Source: Niabella beijingensis | GTDB lineage: Bacteria > Bacteroidota > Bacteroidia > Chitinophagales > Chitinophagaceae | Reading direction: 5' to 3' | Assembly (NCBI RefSeq): GCF_020034665.1 | Contig: NZ_JAIQDI010000001.1 | Location: 2,356,001 to 2,420,000, forward strand | DNA length: 64,000 bases | Part shown: one piece after another, positions 36,062 to 45,458 of the stretch | How the letters are laid out: every line of letters begins with the position of its first letter | How positions within the stretch are numbered: position 1 is the first letter of the stretch | Translations under genes and position numbers: made by a program | Notes under the pieces: generated by a model | The model's database searches: none | Seen by the model: only the letters and a program-made list of their open reading frames with translations | Told to the model about the DNA's origin: nothing

Positions 36062-37090
36062 TTACCCGATCGGGTTCCAGCCCTGGGCGGTGATCTCATG
36101 CCGGCTGCCTCCTTTGGTAATAATATGAGCGCCTTCACTTGCGTCCGTCATATACCCGATGATGCTGATGGCCGGGTTCGCGTTAATTTTTTCATAGTCG
36201 GCCTGTGGTACGGTAAACAGTAATTCATAATCCTCGCCCCCGCTCAGTGCACAGGCAGTCGGATCGATTTCGAATTTGAATGCGGCATTCCGGGTTTCAT
36301 CGGCTACCGGTATCTTGTCCTCATACAATACACAACCCAGCTGGCTGTCCTTACAGATATGCAGGATCTCCGAGCTCAACCCATCGCTGATGTCCATCAT
36401 TGCCGAGGGCAACAGGGACTCTTCTGCAAAAAATTCAACAATATCTTTTCGGGCTTCGGGTTTCAATAACCGGCCGATCACATAGGTTTCTCCTTCAAGA
36501 TCCGGCTGCACTTTCGGGCTTTCCAGGAAGATCTTCTTTTCGCGCTCCAGGAACAGCAGGCCCACATAGGCGGCTCCCAGATCGCCGCTGACACAGAGCA
36601 GGTCTCCTTTTTTTGCTGTATTTCTTTTTACAAATTTATCGGGGGTTACTTCACCGATGGCGGTAACAGAAATCACAAACCCTTTTTGAGAGGTAGTGGT
36701 ATCCCCGCCCACCAGGTCTACTCCGTAATGACTGCAGGCGGCATATACCCCTTCATAAAATTCATCCAGTGCCTCCAGACTGAAGCGGTTGCTGATGCCG
36801 ATACCCATGATGATCTGGGTAGGAGTGGCATTCATCGCGTATATGTCGCTCAGGTTCACCACAACAGATTTATACCCCAGGTGTTTTAACGGCGTATACA
36901 TCAGGTCGAAGTGGACGCCTTCCAGAAGCAGGTCGGTAGTAACAACGGTCTGTTTTCCAAAATGATCAATTACAGCAGCATCATCACCCACCCCCAGCAG
37001 GGAGGAAACGTTCTGCAGTTCTATATTTTTTGTCAGGTGGTCGATCAGACCAAATTCACCCAGCTCCGACAATTCTGTACGTTCACTCAT
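36062..37090 (-). CDS. thiL: Thiamine-monophosphate kinase
   Basis: A 342-residue cytosolic enzyme that phosphorylates thiamine monophosphate to the coenzyme thiamine pyrophosphate. PurM-like fold: N-terminal GDDAAVIDHFG with Mg-binding Asp residues, GGDTTTSQKG near residue 125, MDISDGLSSEI near residue 225, and GEDYELLFTVP near residue 280. The length is normal. It is followed 33 bases later by the AraC-type gene on the same strand, and preceded by a SuhB-type gene with a 53-base gap. Confidence 0.93.
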   Translation of the reverse strand: MSERTELSELGEFGLIDHLTKNIELQNVSSLLGVGDDAAVIDHFGKQTVVTTDLLLEGVHFDLMYTPLKHLGYKSVVVNLSDIYAMNATPTQIIMGIGISNRFSLEALDEFYEGVYAACSHYGVDLVGGDTTTSQKGFVISVTAIGEVTPDKFVKRNTAKKGDLLCVSGDLGAAYVGLLFLEREKKIFLESPKVQPDLEGETYVIGRLLKPEARKDIVEFFAEESLLPSAMMDISDGLSSEILHICKDSQLGCVLYEDKIPVADETRNAAFKFEIDPTACALSGGEDYELLFTVPQADYEKINANPAISIIGYMTDASEGAHIITKGGSRHEITAQGWNPIG

Positions 37091-37143
37091 TTTAATCGGT
37101 CGTTTTTATACGTTTTTAATGCTCCTCTTTTTCCGGGAGGTTA

Positions 37144-37929
37144 TCAGCCGTTGGCGGCAGCAACATTATTAATGATCGCCAGCAACTCATCGTGTATCCT
37201 TCCGTTCGTAGCCAGGATGCGGTGCTGGTACGGAGAGAACTTACCACCATTAAAATCCGTCACTTTTCCACCCGCCTCTTCCACGATCAGGTACCCGGCC
37301 GCGCTGTCCCAGGCTTCCAGCTTGTGCTCATAAAACCCGTCGAACCGGCCGGCAGCCACCCAGCAAAGGTCAATAGCCGCAGCACCCAGCCGGCGTACCG
37401 GAACTCCTTCCTTTATAAACCGCTCAAAGACCTGTAATGGTCCGTTTTCCATATTTATATACACATAGGGAAATCCCGTTACCAGGCAGGACCGCATCGC
37501 CTCTGTTTCCTCACTTACTTTTAAAGGCAGGCCGTTTAACGTTGCCCCTTTGCCTTTTTCCGCAAAGAACAATTCATTCATGTGCGGGTTGTAAACCATT
37601 CCTAAAATGATCTCTTTTTTATATTCCACTCCAACCGACACACAGTTTATCGGGATCCCATGCGCAAAATTAATGGTGCCGTCCAGCGGATCAATGATCC
37701 ATTTGTAATCCGATTCCTGCACCAGTTCCCCGCTTTCCTCGGTTAAAATAAAATGATCCGGATAATGGCTGCGGATCACCTCTATAATGGCCCTTTCCGA
37801 TGCATGGTCGGCATCTGTAACCAGGTTATTGCGCCCTTCTTTATGCTGTATCGAAAACGACTGTTGAAAATAACGGGTCAGTTCTGCTGCGCCGGCCCTT
37901 ACTGCTGCTTCTAAAACGGTTGCTAACAT
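37144..37929 (-). CDS. Inositol-1-monophosphatase family protein (SuhB-type)
   Basis: A 261-residue Mg-dependent phosphatase. The metal-binding motif EES (ILTEESGEL), DPLDGTINFAHGIP near residue 85, and the C-terminal WDSAAGYLIVEEAGGKVTDF are all present. It acts on inositol phosphate or related sugar phosphates; the SuhB role in rRNA antitermination is possible but not implied. An exact -7 box sits five bases before the ATG, so the message may be leaderless. Confidence 0.88.
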   Translation of the reverse strand: MLATVLEAAVRAGAAELTRYFQQSFSIQHKEGRNNLVTDADHASERAIIEVIRSHYPDHFILTEESGELVQESDYKWIIDPLDGTINFAHGIPINCVSVGVEYKKEIILGMVYNPHMNELFFAEKGKGATLNGLPLKVSEETEAMRSCLVTGFPYVYINMENGPLQVFERFIKEGVPVRRLGAAAIDLCWVAAGRFDGFYEHKLEAWDSAAGYLIVEEAGGKVTDFNGGKFSPYQHRILATNGRIHDELLAIINNVAAANG

Positions 37930-37934
37930 AGGGC

Positions 37935-37942
37935 CAAAGATA
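37935..37942 (-). promoter_or_regulatory. -7 promoter box of the SuhB-type gene, touching the start codon
   Basis: TATCTTTG on the minus strand, then GCCCT, then ATG. Exact consensus; transcription start expected at or just before the start codon. Confidence 0.6.
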
Positions 37943-38010
37943 GCGATTTAGCTTTCAGACTTCAGAATAGAGCGCTGAGATTTGAGACACAAATAGCTTA
38001 ATTCCCGGAT

Positions 38011-38031
38011 CTCAACGCTCAATACTCAATT
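38011..38031. repeat. Short heptamer direct repeat
   Basis: Three tandem seven-base units CTCAACG, CTCAATA, CTCAATT. A related sequence in reverse sense (GCTGAGATTTGAG) lies about 35 bases upstream. It sits in the intergenic gap between divergent genes; function unknown. Confidence 0.5.
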
Positions 38032-38053
38032 CCTGCAGATGAATGAATTCATT

Positions 38054-38061
38054 TACATTTG
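38054..38061 (+). promoter_or_regulatory. -7 promoter box of the glycosyltransferase gene
   Basis: TACATTTG is an exact TAnnTTTG match, 25 bases before the ATG at 38087. It supports that start over the in-frame ATG at 38039, which lies upstream of the box. Confidence 0.55.
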
Positions 38062-38086
38062 CACACTGCTCCTGATATGCCAAGCA

Positions 38087-39223
38087 ATGACCCTTTCCAT
38101 TATCATAGTCAGTTATAATGTCAAGTATTTTTTAGAGCAATGCCTGTTGTCCGTACAACGTGCGGCAAAAGATATCGCCACAGAGGTGATCGTGATCGAC
38201 AATTGCTCCGCCGATGGCAGCCCGGAGTACCTGAAACCACTTTTTCCCGGGGTACAGTTCATCAGCAACAGCAAAAACTACGGTTTTGGAAAAGCCTGTA
38301 ACCAGGGGCTGCGCCGTTCGAAAGGAACCTTTGTGCTGTTCCTTAACCCGGATACGCTTGTCCCGGAAGATTGTTTTGAAAAATGCCTGGAGGTTTTTGA
38401 ACAAAAAGAAGAAGTGGGAGCACTTGGCATCCGGATGATCAACGGCAAAGGAGCCTTCCTGAAAGAATCCAAACGGGGTTTTCCTTCCTTTTCAGCCTCT
38501 TTTTTTAAACTCTCAGGCATCAGCCGGCTCTTTCCCGGTTCAAAAACAGCAGACCGGTATTATCTGGGACATCTGGACGATAAAAAAGATCAATACACGG
38601 AAGTGCTTGCAGGTGCTTTTATGCTGATCCCGAGGCGGGTGCTTGACAAAACAGGTGGGTTTGATGAGGCTTTCTTTATGTATGGAGAAGATATTGACCT
38701 GAGCTACCGCATTATGCAGGCCGGTTATAAGAACTATTATCTTTCCGCTCCGTCCATCATTCATTTCAAAGGGGAAAGCACTTCCAGGAACAGCCTGCAG
38801 TATATCAGGAATTTTTACCGGGCCATGAGCATCTTTGTCAGCAAACATTACCGGGGTATAAAGGGTGCCGGACTTCGTCTGATGGCACAGCCCGGAATAT
38901 GGGGTCATGCAGCATTTACCTTTATAAGAGAAGGACTGCGCTCCAGGAAAAAGACATCGCCGGCCGGAAACCGGAAAATAGTGGTTGGCACCGAAACTAC
39001 AGCGGCAAGGCTGGCACAGCAGTTTTTTGCAGTCCCGCCGGATTTTCTCCTTTTGTCCCCGGGTCGGGAACAGCTTTACACCGTGTTGGGATCCGATCCC
39101 TCCGCTTCCGTATACCTGTGTGAAGCGGATCTTTCTTTTTCTGAGCTCATCCGGATCACAGAAAAAAGCAAACACCCGCGGCTCTATTTTTACAGCGGCC
39201 GCAGCCTGATCACTTCAGGTTGA
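38087..39223 (+). CDS. Family 2 glycosyltransferase
   Basis: A 378-residue GT-A transferase of the rhamnosyl-transferase-like GT2 group. The ATG at 38087 gives the usual beginning MTLSIIIVSYNVKYFLEQCL. Motifs are VIVIDNCSADGSPEYL, LFLNPDTLVPEDC (DxD-like metal site), and GAFMLIPRRVLDKTGGFDEA with the catalytic EDIDLSYRI. The last 100 residues form an extra domain beginning with KIVVGTETTAARLAQQ, which resembles a nucleotide-binding sugar-modifying segment but is short. It is likely to act in cell-envelope polysaccharide synthesis. Confidence 0.88.
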   Translation: MTLSIIIVSYNVKYFLEQCLLSVQRAAKDIATEVIVIDNCSADGSPEYLKPLFPGVQFISNSKNYGFGKACNQGLRRSKGTFVLFLNPDTLVPEDCFEKCLEVFEQKEEVGALGIRMINGKGAFLKESKRGFPSFSASFFKLSGISRLFPGSKTADRYYLGHLDDKKDQYTEVLAGAFMLIPRRVLDKTGGFDEAFFMYGEDIDLSYRIMQAGYKNYYLSAPSIIHFKGESTSRNSLQYIRNFYRAMSIFVSKHYRGIKGAGLRLMAQPGIWGHAAFTFIREGLRSRKKTSPAGNRKIVVGTETTAARLAQQFFAVPPDFLLLSPGREQLYTVLGSDPSASVYLCEADLSFSELIRITEKSKHPRLYFYSGRSLITSG

Positions 39224-39442
39224 ACGGCCCCTTTACCGGATACTGCTGCGCGGCCGGGAATTCCGTGCGTTGCTAACAACTGTATGGTTCCTATTGGTTT
39301 TATAGTTACCTTGCAACCCTTATAATGTTCTCTTTTGCAGGGAATACCGCCATAGATCAGGGTAATATACAATATCTGTAAGCGGGAGATGCACAAGCGG
39401 TACAGTTTATGTTTATATTTAGTATATCGGCAAGCAAAAGCG

Positions 39443-39450
39443 TATCTTTG
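39443..39450 (+). promoter_or_regulatory. -7 promoter box of the GH3-type gene
   Basis: TATCTTTG, exact consensus, 23 bases before the ATG at 39474. The rest of the 250-base gap from 39224 shows no gene or clear structure. Confidence 0.55.
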
Positions 39451-39473
39451 CCGGTTACAGTAGTTAGTAGAAT

Positions 39474-41003
39474 ATGGCATCAATAATAGATATTAAATTA
39501 CCACGATCGATTGCCAGTGCGCTGCGACTTCCTAAGCGTAATGCAAAAACACAGCAACGAAGAGTACTAAAAAAACTCTTAAAAAAGGCAAGATTTACAG
39601 AATTTGGCCAACAATACCGGTTTGATGAGATCCTGCTTTCAAAAAACATCGAAAAAAGCTTTCAAAAACTGGTTCCTGTTTATGATTATAACAAGATCTA
39701 TGAGCACTGGTGGGTAAAAACCCTGGAAGGCAAACCGGATATTACCTGGCCGGGAAAGATCAAATATTATGCACTGAGTTCCGGAACCTCTGAAGCATCC
39801 AGCAAATACATACCTGTAACCGAAGACCTGCTGAAAAGCAATACCATCAACTATATTAAACAACTGATCAGCGTTTTCGGGTATAAACAGGCCAATAAAA
39901 AATCACTGACCAAAGATTTTCTTATTATCGGCGGTGCCACCAATCTTCAAAAGGGAGAGGCCGGCTGGTTTGCCGGTGATCTGAGCGGTATCCTTGCCAA
40001 AAAACGGCCTTTCTGGTTTCAGACATTTTATAAACCCGGTGGCCGTATCGCAGCCATAGCCGACTGGAACCAGAAGCTGAATGAAATCGTAGACAATGCC
40101 CATAAATGGGATATCGGTTATATTGTGGGTGTACCGGCCTGGTGCCAAATGTGTATGGAAATGGTCATTGAGCGATATAAACTGGCAAATATTCATGAAA
40201 TATGGCCAAACTTTGGTGTTTTCGTTCACGGAGGAGTAGCATTTGAGCCCTATAAAAAATCCTTTGACAAATTGCTGGGCAAACCGATCATTTATGTGGA
40301 GAACTACCTGTCGAGCGAGGGATTTATCGGATATAAAATGAAGGAAGACCGCGGCATTCAGCTGGTGACCGATAACAATATCTTTTTTGAATTTGTACCC
40401 TTTGATAACTGCAATTTTGATGCGGAGGGCACCATGGTGGATCATCCCGAAGCAAAACTGATCGACGAAGTGGAAGTGGGGAAGGAATACGCGCTGCTGA
40501 TGAGCACCAATGCAGGAAGCTGGCGTTATCTTATCGGAGATACCATAAAATTCCTGGATAAAGAAAAGGCTGAGCTGATCATAACCGGAAGAACCAAACA
40601 TTTTTTAAGCCTGGTGGGCGAACACCTGAGTGTGGAGAATATGAACCGGGCCATTCAGGATACCAATGATCATTTTAATATCAGCATACAGGAATATACC
40701 GTTATCGGCTTCCCCTATGAGGGCTACTTTGCCCATCGCTGGTATGTAGCAACCAGTGATCCGGTGAACAATGAGGAGCTCATTGCGTTTATTGATAATA
40801 AGCTTCGCGAGATCAATGATGATTACGCCACGGAGAGAACCAGTGCATTAAAGGAAGTATTTATAGAAGTGCTGCCCCCTGAAACATTTATGAAATTTAT
40901 GGAACTCAAAGGCAAGCTCGGAAGCCAGCATAAATTTCCAAGGGTGATGAAAGGCCGTATGCTTCTTGACTGGGAAAATTTTTTAAAAACAGGACGAATT
41001 TAA
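39474..41003 (+). CDS. GH3 auxin-responsive-promoter family acyl-adenylating protein
   Basis: A 509-residue cytosolic enzyme of the GH3/JAR1 branch of the adenylate-forming superfamily. In plants these proteins join amino acids to hormones; bacterial members are of unknown substrate. The ATP-binding motif YYALSSGTSEASSKYIPVTE is near residue 95. Later come VYVENYLSSEGFIGYK-like IYVENYLSSEGFIGYK, then YRYLIGDTIKFL-like WRYLIGDTIKFLD and ITGRTKHFLSLVGEHLS. A terminator stem overlaps its stop codon, so it is a single-gene unit. Confidence 0.88.
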   Translation: MASIIDIKLPRSIASALRLPKRNAKTQQRRVLKKLLKKARFTEFGQQYRFDEILLSKNIEKSFQKLVPVYDYNKIYEHWWVKTLEGKPDITWPGKIKYYALSSGTSEASSKYIPVTEDLLKSNTINYIKQLISVFGYKQANKKSLTKDFLIIGGATNLQKGEAGWFAGDLSGILAKKRPFWFQTFYKPGGRIAAIADWNQKLNEIVDNAHKWDIGYIVGVPAWCQMCMEMVIERYKLANIHEIWPNFGVFVHGGVAFEPYKKSFDKLLGKPIIYVENYLSSEGFIGYKMKEDRGIQLVTDNNIFFEFVPFDNCNFDAEGTMVDHPEAKLIDEVEVGKEYALLMSTNAGSWRYLIGDTIKFLDKEKAELIITGRTKHFLSLVGEHLSVENMNRAIQDTNDHFNISIQEYTVIGFPYEGYFAHRWYVATSDPVNNEELIAFIDNKLREINDDYATERTSALKEVFIEVLPPETFMKFMELKGKLGSQHKFPRVMKGRMLLDWENFLKTGRI

Positions 41004-41013
41004 CGTCCTTTTT
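40991..41013 (+). terminator. Terminator overlapping the stop of the GH3-type gene
   Basis: AGGACG / CGTCCT stem with a seven-base loop that contains the TAA stop, followed by TTTTT. Confidence 0.6.
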
Positions 41014-41042
41014 AAAAACTTCGGCTATATTGTTACGCAATT

Positions 41043-41663
41043 ATGATTGAAGCCTTTATTAAAGGAATAACCATGGGTCTGCTGCTCTGCATTGCAGTAG
41101 GGCCGGTACTCTTCTCAGTCATCAAACACAGCATTAATGTGGGACACCGCGGGGGACTGGCCTTTGTGCTGGGTGTTTCCGCAAGCGACACCACCCTGGC
41201 CTTTATCAGCAATTTTTTTTCACAGTTTTTTACAAGCCTCAGCTCGCAGAAGGTAGCCATCAGCATAGTGGGCAGCACCTTCCTTATTGTGCTGGGCATT
41301 TACTATGCTTTTTTTAAAAAGATCCGGATCCGCGACCGCATCAAAAGAACGCCGCCGGTTTTCCGGAAGCGCGACTATCTGCAGCTGTTCCTCTCCGGCT
41401 TTTTTCTCAATACCCTCAACCCCGGCATATTCATTTTCTGGCTTACTGCTTCCACCACGTTTATCACACATACCATCAATGAACGGATCGTTATTTTTAT
41501 AACGGCACTCCTTATTGTTCTGGCTACAGATATCGCCAAGGTAATGCTGGCCAATAAAATCCGCACGCGGCTTACACCACGGAATATTCATTTACTAAAC
41601 AGGGTCAATGGTTTTGTTTTAATGTGCTTTGGCATTGCCCTGATCATCCGGCTGGTGATATAA
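41043..41663 (+). CDS. LysE/RhtB family amino acid exporter
   Basis: A 206-residue inner-membrane protein with six membrane helices. The first helix holds GLLLCIAVGPVLFSVIKHSI and the family GxxGGLAFVLGVSASD segment (RGGLAFVLGVSASD) follows. A charged loop KKIRIRDRIKRTPPVFRKRD sits in the middle, on the cytosolic side. Exported substrates in the family are amino acids or small thiols; none is indicated here. It starts 39 bases after the GH3-type stop, past a terminator, and is probably read on its own or with mtgA. Confidence 0.88.
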   Translation: MIEAFIKGITMGLLLCIAVGPVLFSVIKHSINVGHRGGLAFVLGVSASDTTLAFISNFFSQFFTSLSSQKVAISIVGSTFLIVLGIYYAFFKKIRIRDRIKRTPPVFRKRDYLQLFLSGFFLNTLNPGIFIFWLTASTTFITHTINERIVIFITALLIVLATDIAKVMLANKIRTRLTPRNIHLLNRVNGFVLMCFGIALIIRLVI

Positions 41664-41727
41664 AAAGAAACGGAATAATGCGCCGGCTTTGTTATTTTTA
41701 TGAAAACAATGGGGCTGTTTAAATAAG

Positions 41728-42423
41728 ATGAAGGTTCTTAAAGGCATATGGAAATGGGGCAAGCGGTTATTTGTTGTGTTGTTCGTAGGCCAGTTGATCT
41801 ATATCGTGCTGCTTAAATGGGTCAATCCTCCTGTTACGCTTACACAGATCGGCAGTATGCTGAATGGCAGGGGCTTTCACCAGCAGAACAGGTCTGCTGC
41901 CTATGTATCGGAAAACGCCCGGCTGGCGGTGATTGCATCGGAAGACCAGCTGTTTCCGGACCATAACGGCTTCGACTGGAAACAGATACAGAAGGCGATT
42001 GAGTACAATCAGAAAAAACCGGGCAGGATCCGGGGTGCCAGCACCATCAGCCAGCAAACAGCAAAAAATGTATTCCTCTGGCAGGGCAAGGGCTGGATCC
42101 GGAAAAGTCTTGAAGCTTATTTCACCTTTATGATCGAAAAAATCTGGGGTAAAAAGCGCATCCTTGAAGTGTACCTGAATGTAGCAGAAATGGGCAGCGG
42201 CATCTTCGGTATCGAACAGGCAGCCCAGGACTATTTTAATAAACCGGCGGCAAACCTCTCCGCCTTTGAGGCTGCTGCCATTGCCGCAGCACTGCCCAAC
42301 CCGGTACAGCGGAAGGTAAAACCCATGGCACCGGAAGTATCCCGGCGTGCCCGGCAAATTGTACAGCAAATGAATTTTCTGAAACCGGACCGGGACATTC
42401 AAAAGATCATCCGGGAAAATTAA
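41728..42423 (+). CDS. mtgA: Monofunctional peptidoglycan glycosyltransferase
   Basis: A 231-residue GT51 enzyme that polymerises lipid II glycan strands. One N-terminal membrane anchor (LFVVLFVGQLIYIVLLKWV) is followed by the transglycosylase domain with the catalytic Glu in VIASEDQLFPDHNGFD, RGASTISQQTAKNVFLW, and EVYLNVAEMGSGIFGIEQAA. It lacks the transpeptidase domain of bifunctional PBPs, and its length is typical of MtgA. Its stop shares bases with the stop of the convergent Hpt gene. Confidence 0.93.
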   Translation: MKVLKGIWKWGKRLFVVLFVGQLIYIVLLKWVNPPVTLTQIGSMLNGRGFHQQNRSAAYVSENARLAVIASEDQLFPDHNGFDWKQIQKAIEYNQKKPGRIRGASTISQQTAKNVFLWQGKGWIRKSLEAYFTFMIEKIWGKKRILEVYLNVAEMGSGIFGIEQAAQDYFNKPAANLSAFEAAAIAAALPNPVQRKVKPMAPEVSRRARQIVQQMNFLKPDRDIQKIIREN

Positions 42424-42815
42424 GGCCGGGTAACCGGTTCTGGTTTCAGGTCTTTCACCAGGGTGTTGATGTTTTCCAAAAACGCGCTCCAGTATTCATC
42501 ATCACCATCGAGTGTTCCCCGTTTTTCTAAAAAAGCCTCTCCTTTGCCCAGTATCATGTGGTAAAGTACATGCCCCGGACCCAGCGGTGAAAATGTGGAT
42601 TTTACCCGGTGCAGCAGCCGTTTCATCTCATTTATGTCATGATGAGCCATGGCCGTGCTTAACTGGGACGCGTCTTTTTTCCATTGGCTTTTTATCTCCC
42701 TTAATATATCGTTCACCGCATACGAATCATCGCCCAGCAGTGCTCGCAGATAATGGAGGCTGGTGTATGGTACTTCTTTATTATTAGGCATGGGCTCTGT
42801 CATGATTGCTAGCAT
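42420..42815 (-). CDS. Hpt domain phosphotransfer protein
   Basis: A 131-residue stand-alone histidine phosphotransfer domain. The phospho-accepting His is in LLHRVKSTFSPLG, where HRVKST replaces the usual HRLKGS. The helices on either side fit the four-helix Hpt bundle. The start may be 42815 or the ATG at 42803 (MTEPMPNNKE). It lies 95 bases downstream of a LytTR response regulator on the same strand. No histidine kinase is present in the window, so its partner must be encoded elsewhere. Confidence 0.75.
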   Translation of the reverse strand: MLAIMTEPMPNNKEVPYTSLHYLRALLGDDSYAVNDILREIKSQWKKDASQLSTAMAHHDINEMKRLLHRVKSTFSPLGPGHVLYHMILGKGEAFLEKRGTLDGDDEYWSAFLENINTLVKDLKPEPVTRP

Positions 42816-42910
42816 TTGTCAATCTGTTTATTTTTAGGGTCAGGGGCATTCAAACGCATCATGCCGGGGAGCATCATGCTTAATTTTATAGAGGGTTCAA
42901 CGTTTTGTTT

Positions 42911-43624
42911 TTATAAAAGATGCAGCTTTGCGAGCAGTGCGTCCTTATAACTTTCAGAGACGGGTATCGGTTGATTTTTAATATAAACGAGCCTGTTTTC
43001 GATGTATTCCACCTTATCAATGGCAATAACATAGCTTCGGTGTACCCTTACAAACTTGTCTGTAGAGAATTTATCCTCAATCGTCTTCAGGCTTCCGTGC
43101 ACCATATAGGTTTTATCGGGCAAATTAAACTGCACATAGTCGCCTTTGGCCTCCATCCACAGGATATCTTCTACATTTATCTTACGGATCACCTTGTTTT
43201 CCTTTATAAACAAATGCTTGGGAGTTATGGCATCCGCCTGCTGCGATTGTTTAAACCGGATCAGCTCCTGTACCTTGTCAATCGCGGCAAGCACCCTTGT
43301 AAGCGTAAAAGGTTTTACAAGATAATCCACAACGTTCAGCTCAAATGCTTCAACGGCATATTGTTCTTTTGCGGTGGTAAGAATTGTGTGCGGGCGGTTC
43401 GGCAATAGCTTCAGTAATTCCAATCCGTTCATCTCCGGCATCTCCACATCCAGAAAGAGCACATCGACATGATTGAATTCCAGAAAACTCTTTGCCTCAA
43501 GCGCACTTTCGCATTCCCCCACTACCTCCACGGCATTCACATTTCGAAGGATCTTTCTTAAAATAACCCGAGCTACTTTATTATCGTCAACCAATAAGCA
43601 TATCAGAGGGCCCTTCGCATTCAT
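42911..43624 (-). CDS. LytTR-type response regulator
   Basis: A 237-residue two-domain regulator. The receiver domain (1-120) has the acidic pair in LLVDDN, phospho-accepting Asp in LFLDVEMPEMNGLELL, Thr in ILTTAKEQYAVEAF, and Lys in VDYLVKPF. The LytTR DNA-binding domain (about 135-237) has ILWMEAKGDYVQF and FVRVHRSYVIAIDKVEYIEN. Such pairs usually work with LytS-like membrane kinases, which is absent here. The nearby Hpt gene may be a phosphate donor (inference). Confidence 0.92.
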   Translation of the reverse strand: MNAKGPLICLLVDDNKVARVILRKILRNVNAVEVVGECESALEAKSFLEFNHVDVLFLDVEMPEMNGLELLKLLPNRPHTILTTAKEQYAVEAFELNVVDYLVKPFTLTRVLAAIDKVQELIRFKQSQQADAITPKHLFIKENKVIRKINVEDILWMEAKGDYVQFNLPDKTYMVHGSLKTIEDKFSTDKFVRVHRSYVIAIDKVEYIENRLVYIKNQPIPVSESYKDALLAKLHLL

Positions 43625-43733
43625 TTATAACATGTAAAGTTTGTTAAAATTACGAAAAACTAATGATTTGTAAAAAATTAGGACAGTCTTTCGGGTTAAA
43701 ATTAGAGTATATTTTAATACAAAAACACCTGTG

Positions 43734-43766
43734 TTCATAAAAAAAGGCCACTATAAGTGACCTTTT
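43734..43766 (-). terminator. Terminator after atpA
   Basis: On the plus strand the arms AAAAGGCCACT and AGTGACCTTTT pair with one mismatch around a three-base loop. The minus strand then carries TTTTTTT. It lies just past the atpA stop and closes a one-gene transcript. Confidence 0.8.
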
Positions 43767-43784
43767 AACTATTTCGGGTATTTT

Positions 43785-45365
43785 TTACTTTTTATACTGC
43801 GGGATGATGCTGTTGGCCAGCTCCACCATTTGTTTCAGCCCTTCTTCCGGAAGATTCCCTTTCTTAAATTCTCCCAGTACTTCGGGGTATTTATTTTCCA
43901 TTTCCAGCAGGAAATGCTCTTCAAACTCTTTTACCTTATTTACCAGAACATCTTTGATCAGACCGTTGGTACCCAGGTAAATGATCGCCACTTGTTTTTC
44001 CACCGGATAGGGAGAATACTGCGGCTGTTTCAGGATCTCCACGTTACGGGCACCCTTATCAATTACATTCTTGGTGGCCGCATCCAGGTCTCCGCCAAAT
44101 TTTGAGAAGGCTTCCAGCTCGCGGTACAGCGCCTGGTCCAGTTTCAGGGTACCGGCAACTTTCTTCATGGATTTGATCTGTGCGTTACCACCCACACGGC
44201 TTACCGAGATACCTACATTGATTGCAGGACGGATACCGGAAAGGAACAATGAAGATTCCAGGAAGATCTGACCATCGGTAATGGAGATCACGTTTGTAGG
44301 GATGTAGGCCGATACGTCACCCGCCTGCGTTTCGATGATCGGCAGGGCGGTTAAAGATCCGCCACCTTTTACCAGGTGTTTGATCGAATCCGGCAGATCG
44401 TTCATGTTCTTAACGATCTCATCATTATTGATCACTTTTGCCGCTCTTTCCAGCAGACGGCTGTGCAGGTAGAATACATCACCCGGATAGGCTTCACGGC
44501 CCGGAGGACGGCGCAGCAGCAGGGATACCTCACGGTAGGCCACCGCCTGTTTGGACAGGTCATCATAGATGATCAGCGCCGGGCGGCCGGTATCACGGAA
44601 ATATTCCCCGATAGCAGCACCCGCAAACGGAGCATAGAATTGCAGCGGAGCAGGATCAGAAGCAGAAGCCGCAACGATGGTGGTATATTCCATCGCGCCG
44701 TTGTCTTCCAGCGTTTTCATCACACCGGCAATGGTTGATGCTTTCTGTCCGATAGCTACATAGATACAATATACAGGCTTACCTGCTTTGAAAAATTCTT
44801 TCTGGTTGATGATGGTGTCGATCGCGATCGCGGTCTTACCGGTCTGACGGTCGCCGATGATCAGCTCCCGCTGCCCGCGGCCGATGGGGATCATCGCATC
44901 GATCGCTTTGATACCGGTTTGCAGCGGTTCCTTTACCGGTTCCCGGAAAATAACCCCCGGTGCTTTCCGCTCTAACGGCATTTCATACAGCTCGCCGGAA
45001 ATCGGTCCTTTACCATCAATCGGCTGACCCAGGGTGTTTACCACACGGCCTGTCATGCCTTCGCCCACCTTAATGGACGCGATCTGGTTGGTACGGCGTA
45101 CTTTGGAACCTTCCTTGATATCTTTTCCTTCACCCATCAATACCACACCCACATTGTCTTCTTCCAGGTTCAGGGCAATTGCGCGTACACCGTCTTCAAA
45201 CTCAACAAGCTCACCATACCTTACGTTTCCAAGGCCATAAACGCGGGCAATTCCATCACCCACCTGTAATACGGTGCCTATTTCCTCTAAATCGGCCTGG
45301 GCGTTGAAGTTGCTCAGCTGTTCCCGCAGGATGGCACTTATTTCGTCTGGTTTTATTTCCGGCAT
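43785..45365 (-). CDS. atpA: F-type ATP synthase alpha subunit
   Basis: A 526-residue regulatory nucleotide-binding subunit of the F1 sector on the cytosolic membrane face. The beta-barrel N-domain, the Walker A loop [13 protein letters not shown] near residue 172, [13 protein letters not shown], and the signature [17 protein letters not shown] near residue 370 are all intact. No atpH, atpG or other atp gene lies on either side, although these normally flank atpA. It has its own promoter (45427-45458) and terminator, so it is a detached single-gene unit. Confidence 0.97.
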   Translation of the reverse strand: MPEIKPDEISAILREQLSNFNAQADLEEIGTVLQVGDGIARVYGLGNVRYGELVEFEDGVRAIALNLEEDNVGVVLMGEGKDIKEGSKVRRTNQIASIKVGEGMTGRVVNTLGQPIDGKGPISGELYEMPLERKAPGVIFREPVKEPLQTGIKAIDAMIPIGRGQRELIIGDRQTGKTAIAIDTIINQKEFFKAGKPVYCIYVAIGQKASTIAGVMKTLEDNGAMEYTTIVAASASDPAPLQFYAPFAGAAIGEYFRDTGRPALIIYDDLSKQAVAYREVSLLLRRPPGREAYPGDVFYLHSRLLERAAKVINNDEIVKNMNDLPDSIKHLVKGGGSLTALPIIETQAGDVSAYIPTNVISITDGQIFLESSLFLSGIRPAINVGISVSRVGGNAQIKSMKKVAGTLKLDQALYRELEAFSKFGGDLDAATKNVIDKGARNVEILKQPQYSPYPVEKQVAIIYLGTNGLIKDVLVNKVKEFEEHFLLEMENKYPEVLGEFKKGNLPEEGLKQMVELANSIIPQYKK

Positions 45366-45426
45366 AAATAATGATATTTAATACGTTTTGTTCTTAAAAA
45401 ACGGCCTAACGCCCGTTTTCAGGCTG

Positions 45427-45458
45427 CAAAAGTAGTGTATTACCACAATCAGAACAAA
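45427..45458 (-). promoter_or_regulatory. Complete promoter of atpA
   Basis: On the minus strand -33 TTTG (plus 45455-45458), exactly 20 bases of spacer, then -7 TACTTTTG (plus 45427-45434). Both elements and the spacing match the Bacteroidota consensus. Leader of about 55 bases to the ATG at 45365. Confidence 0.8.
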
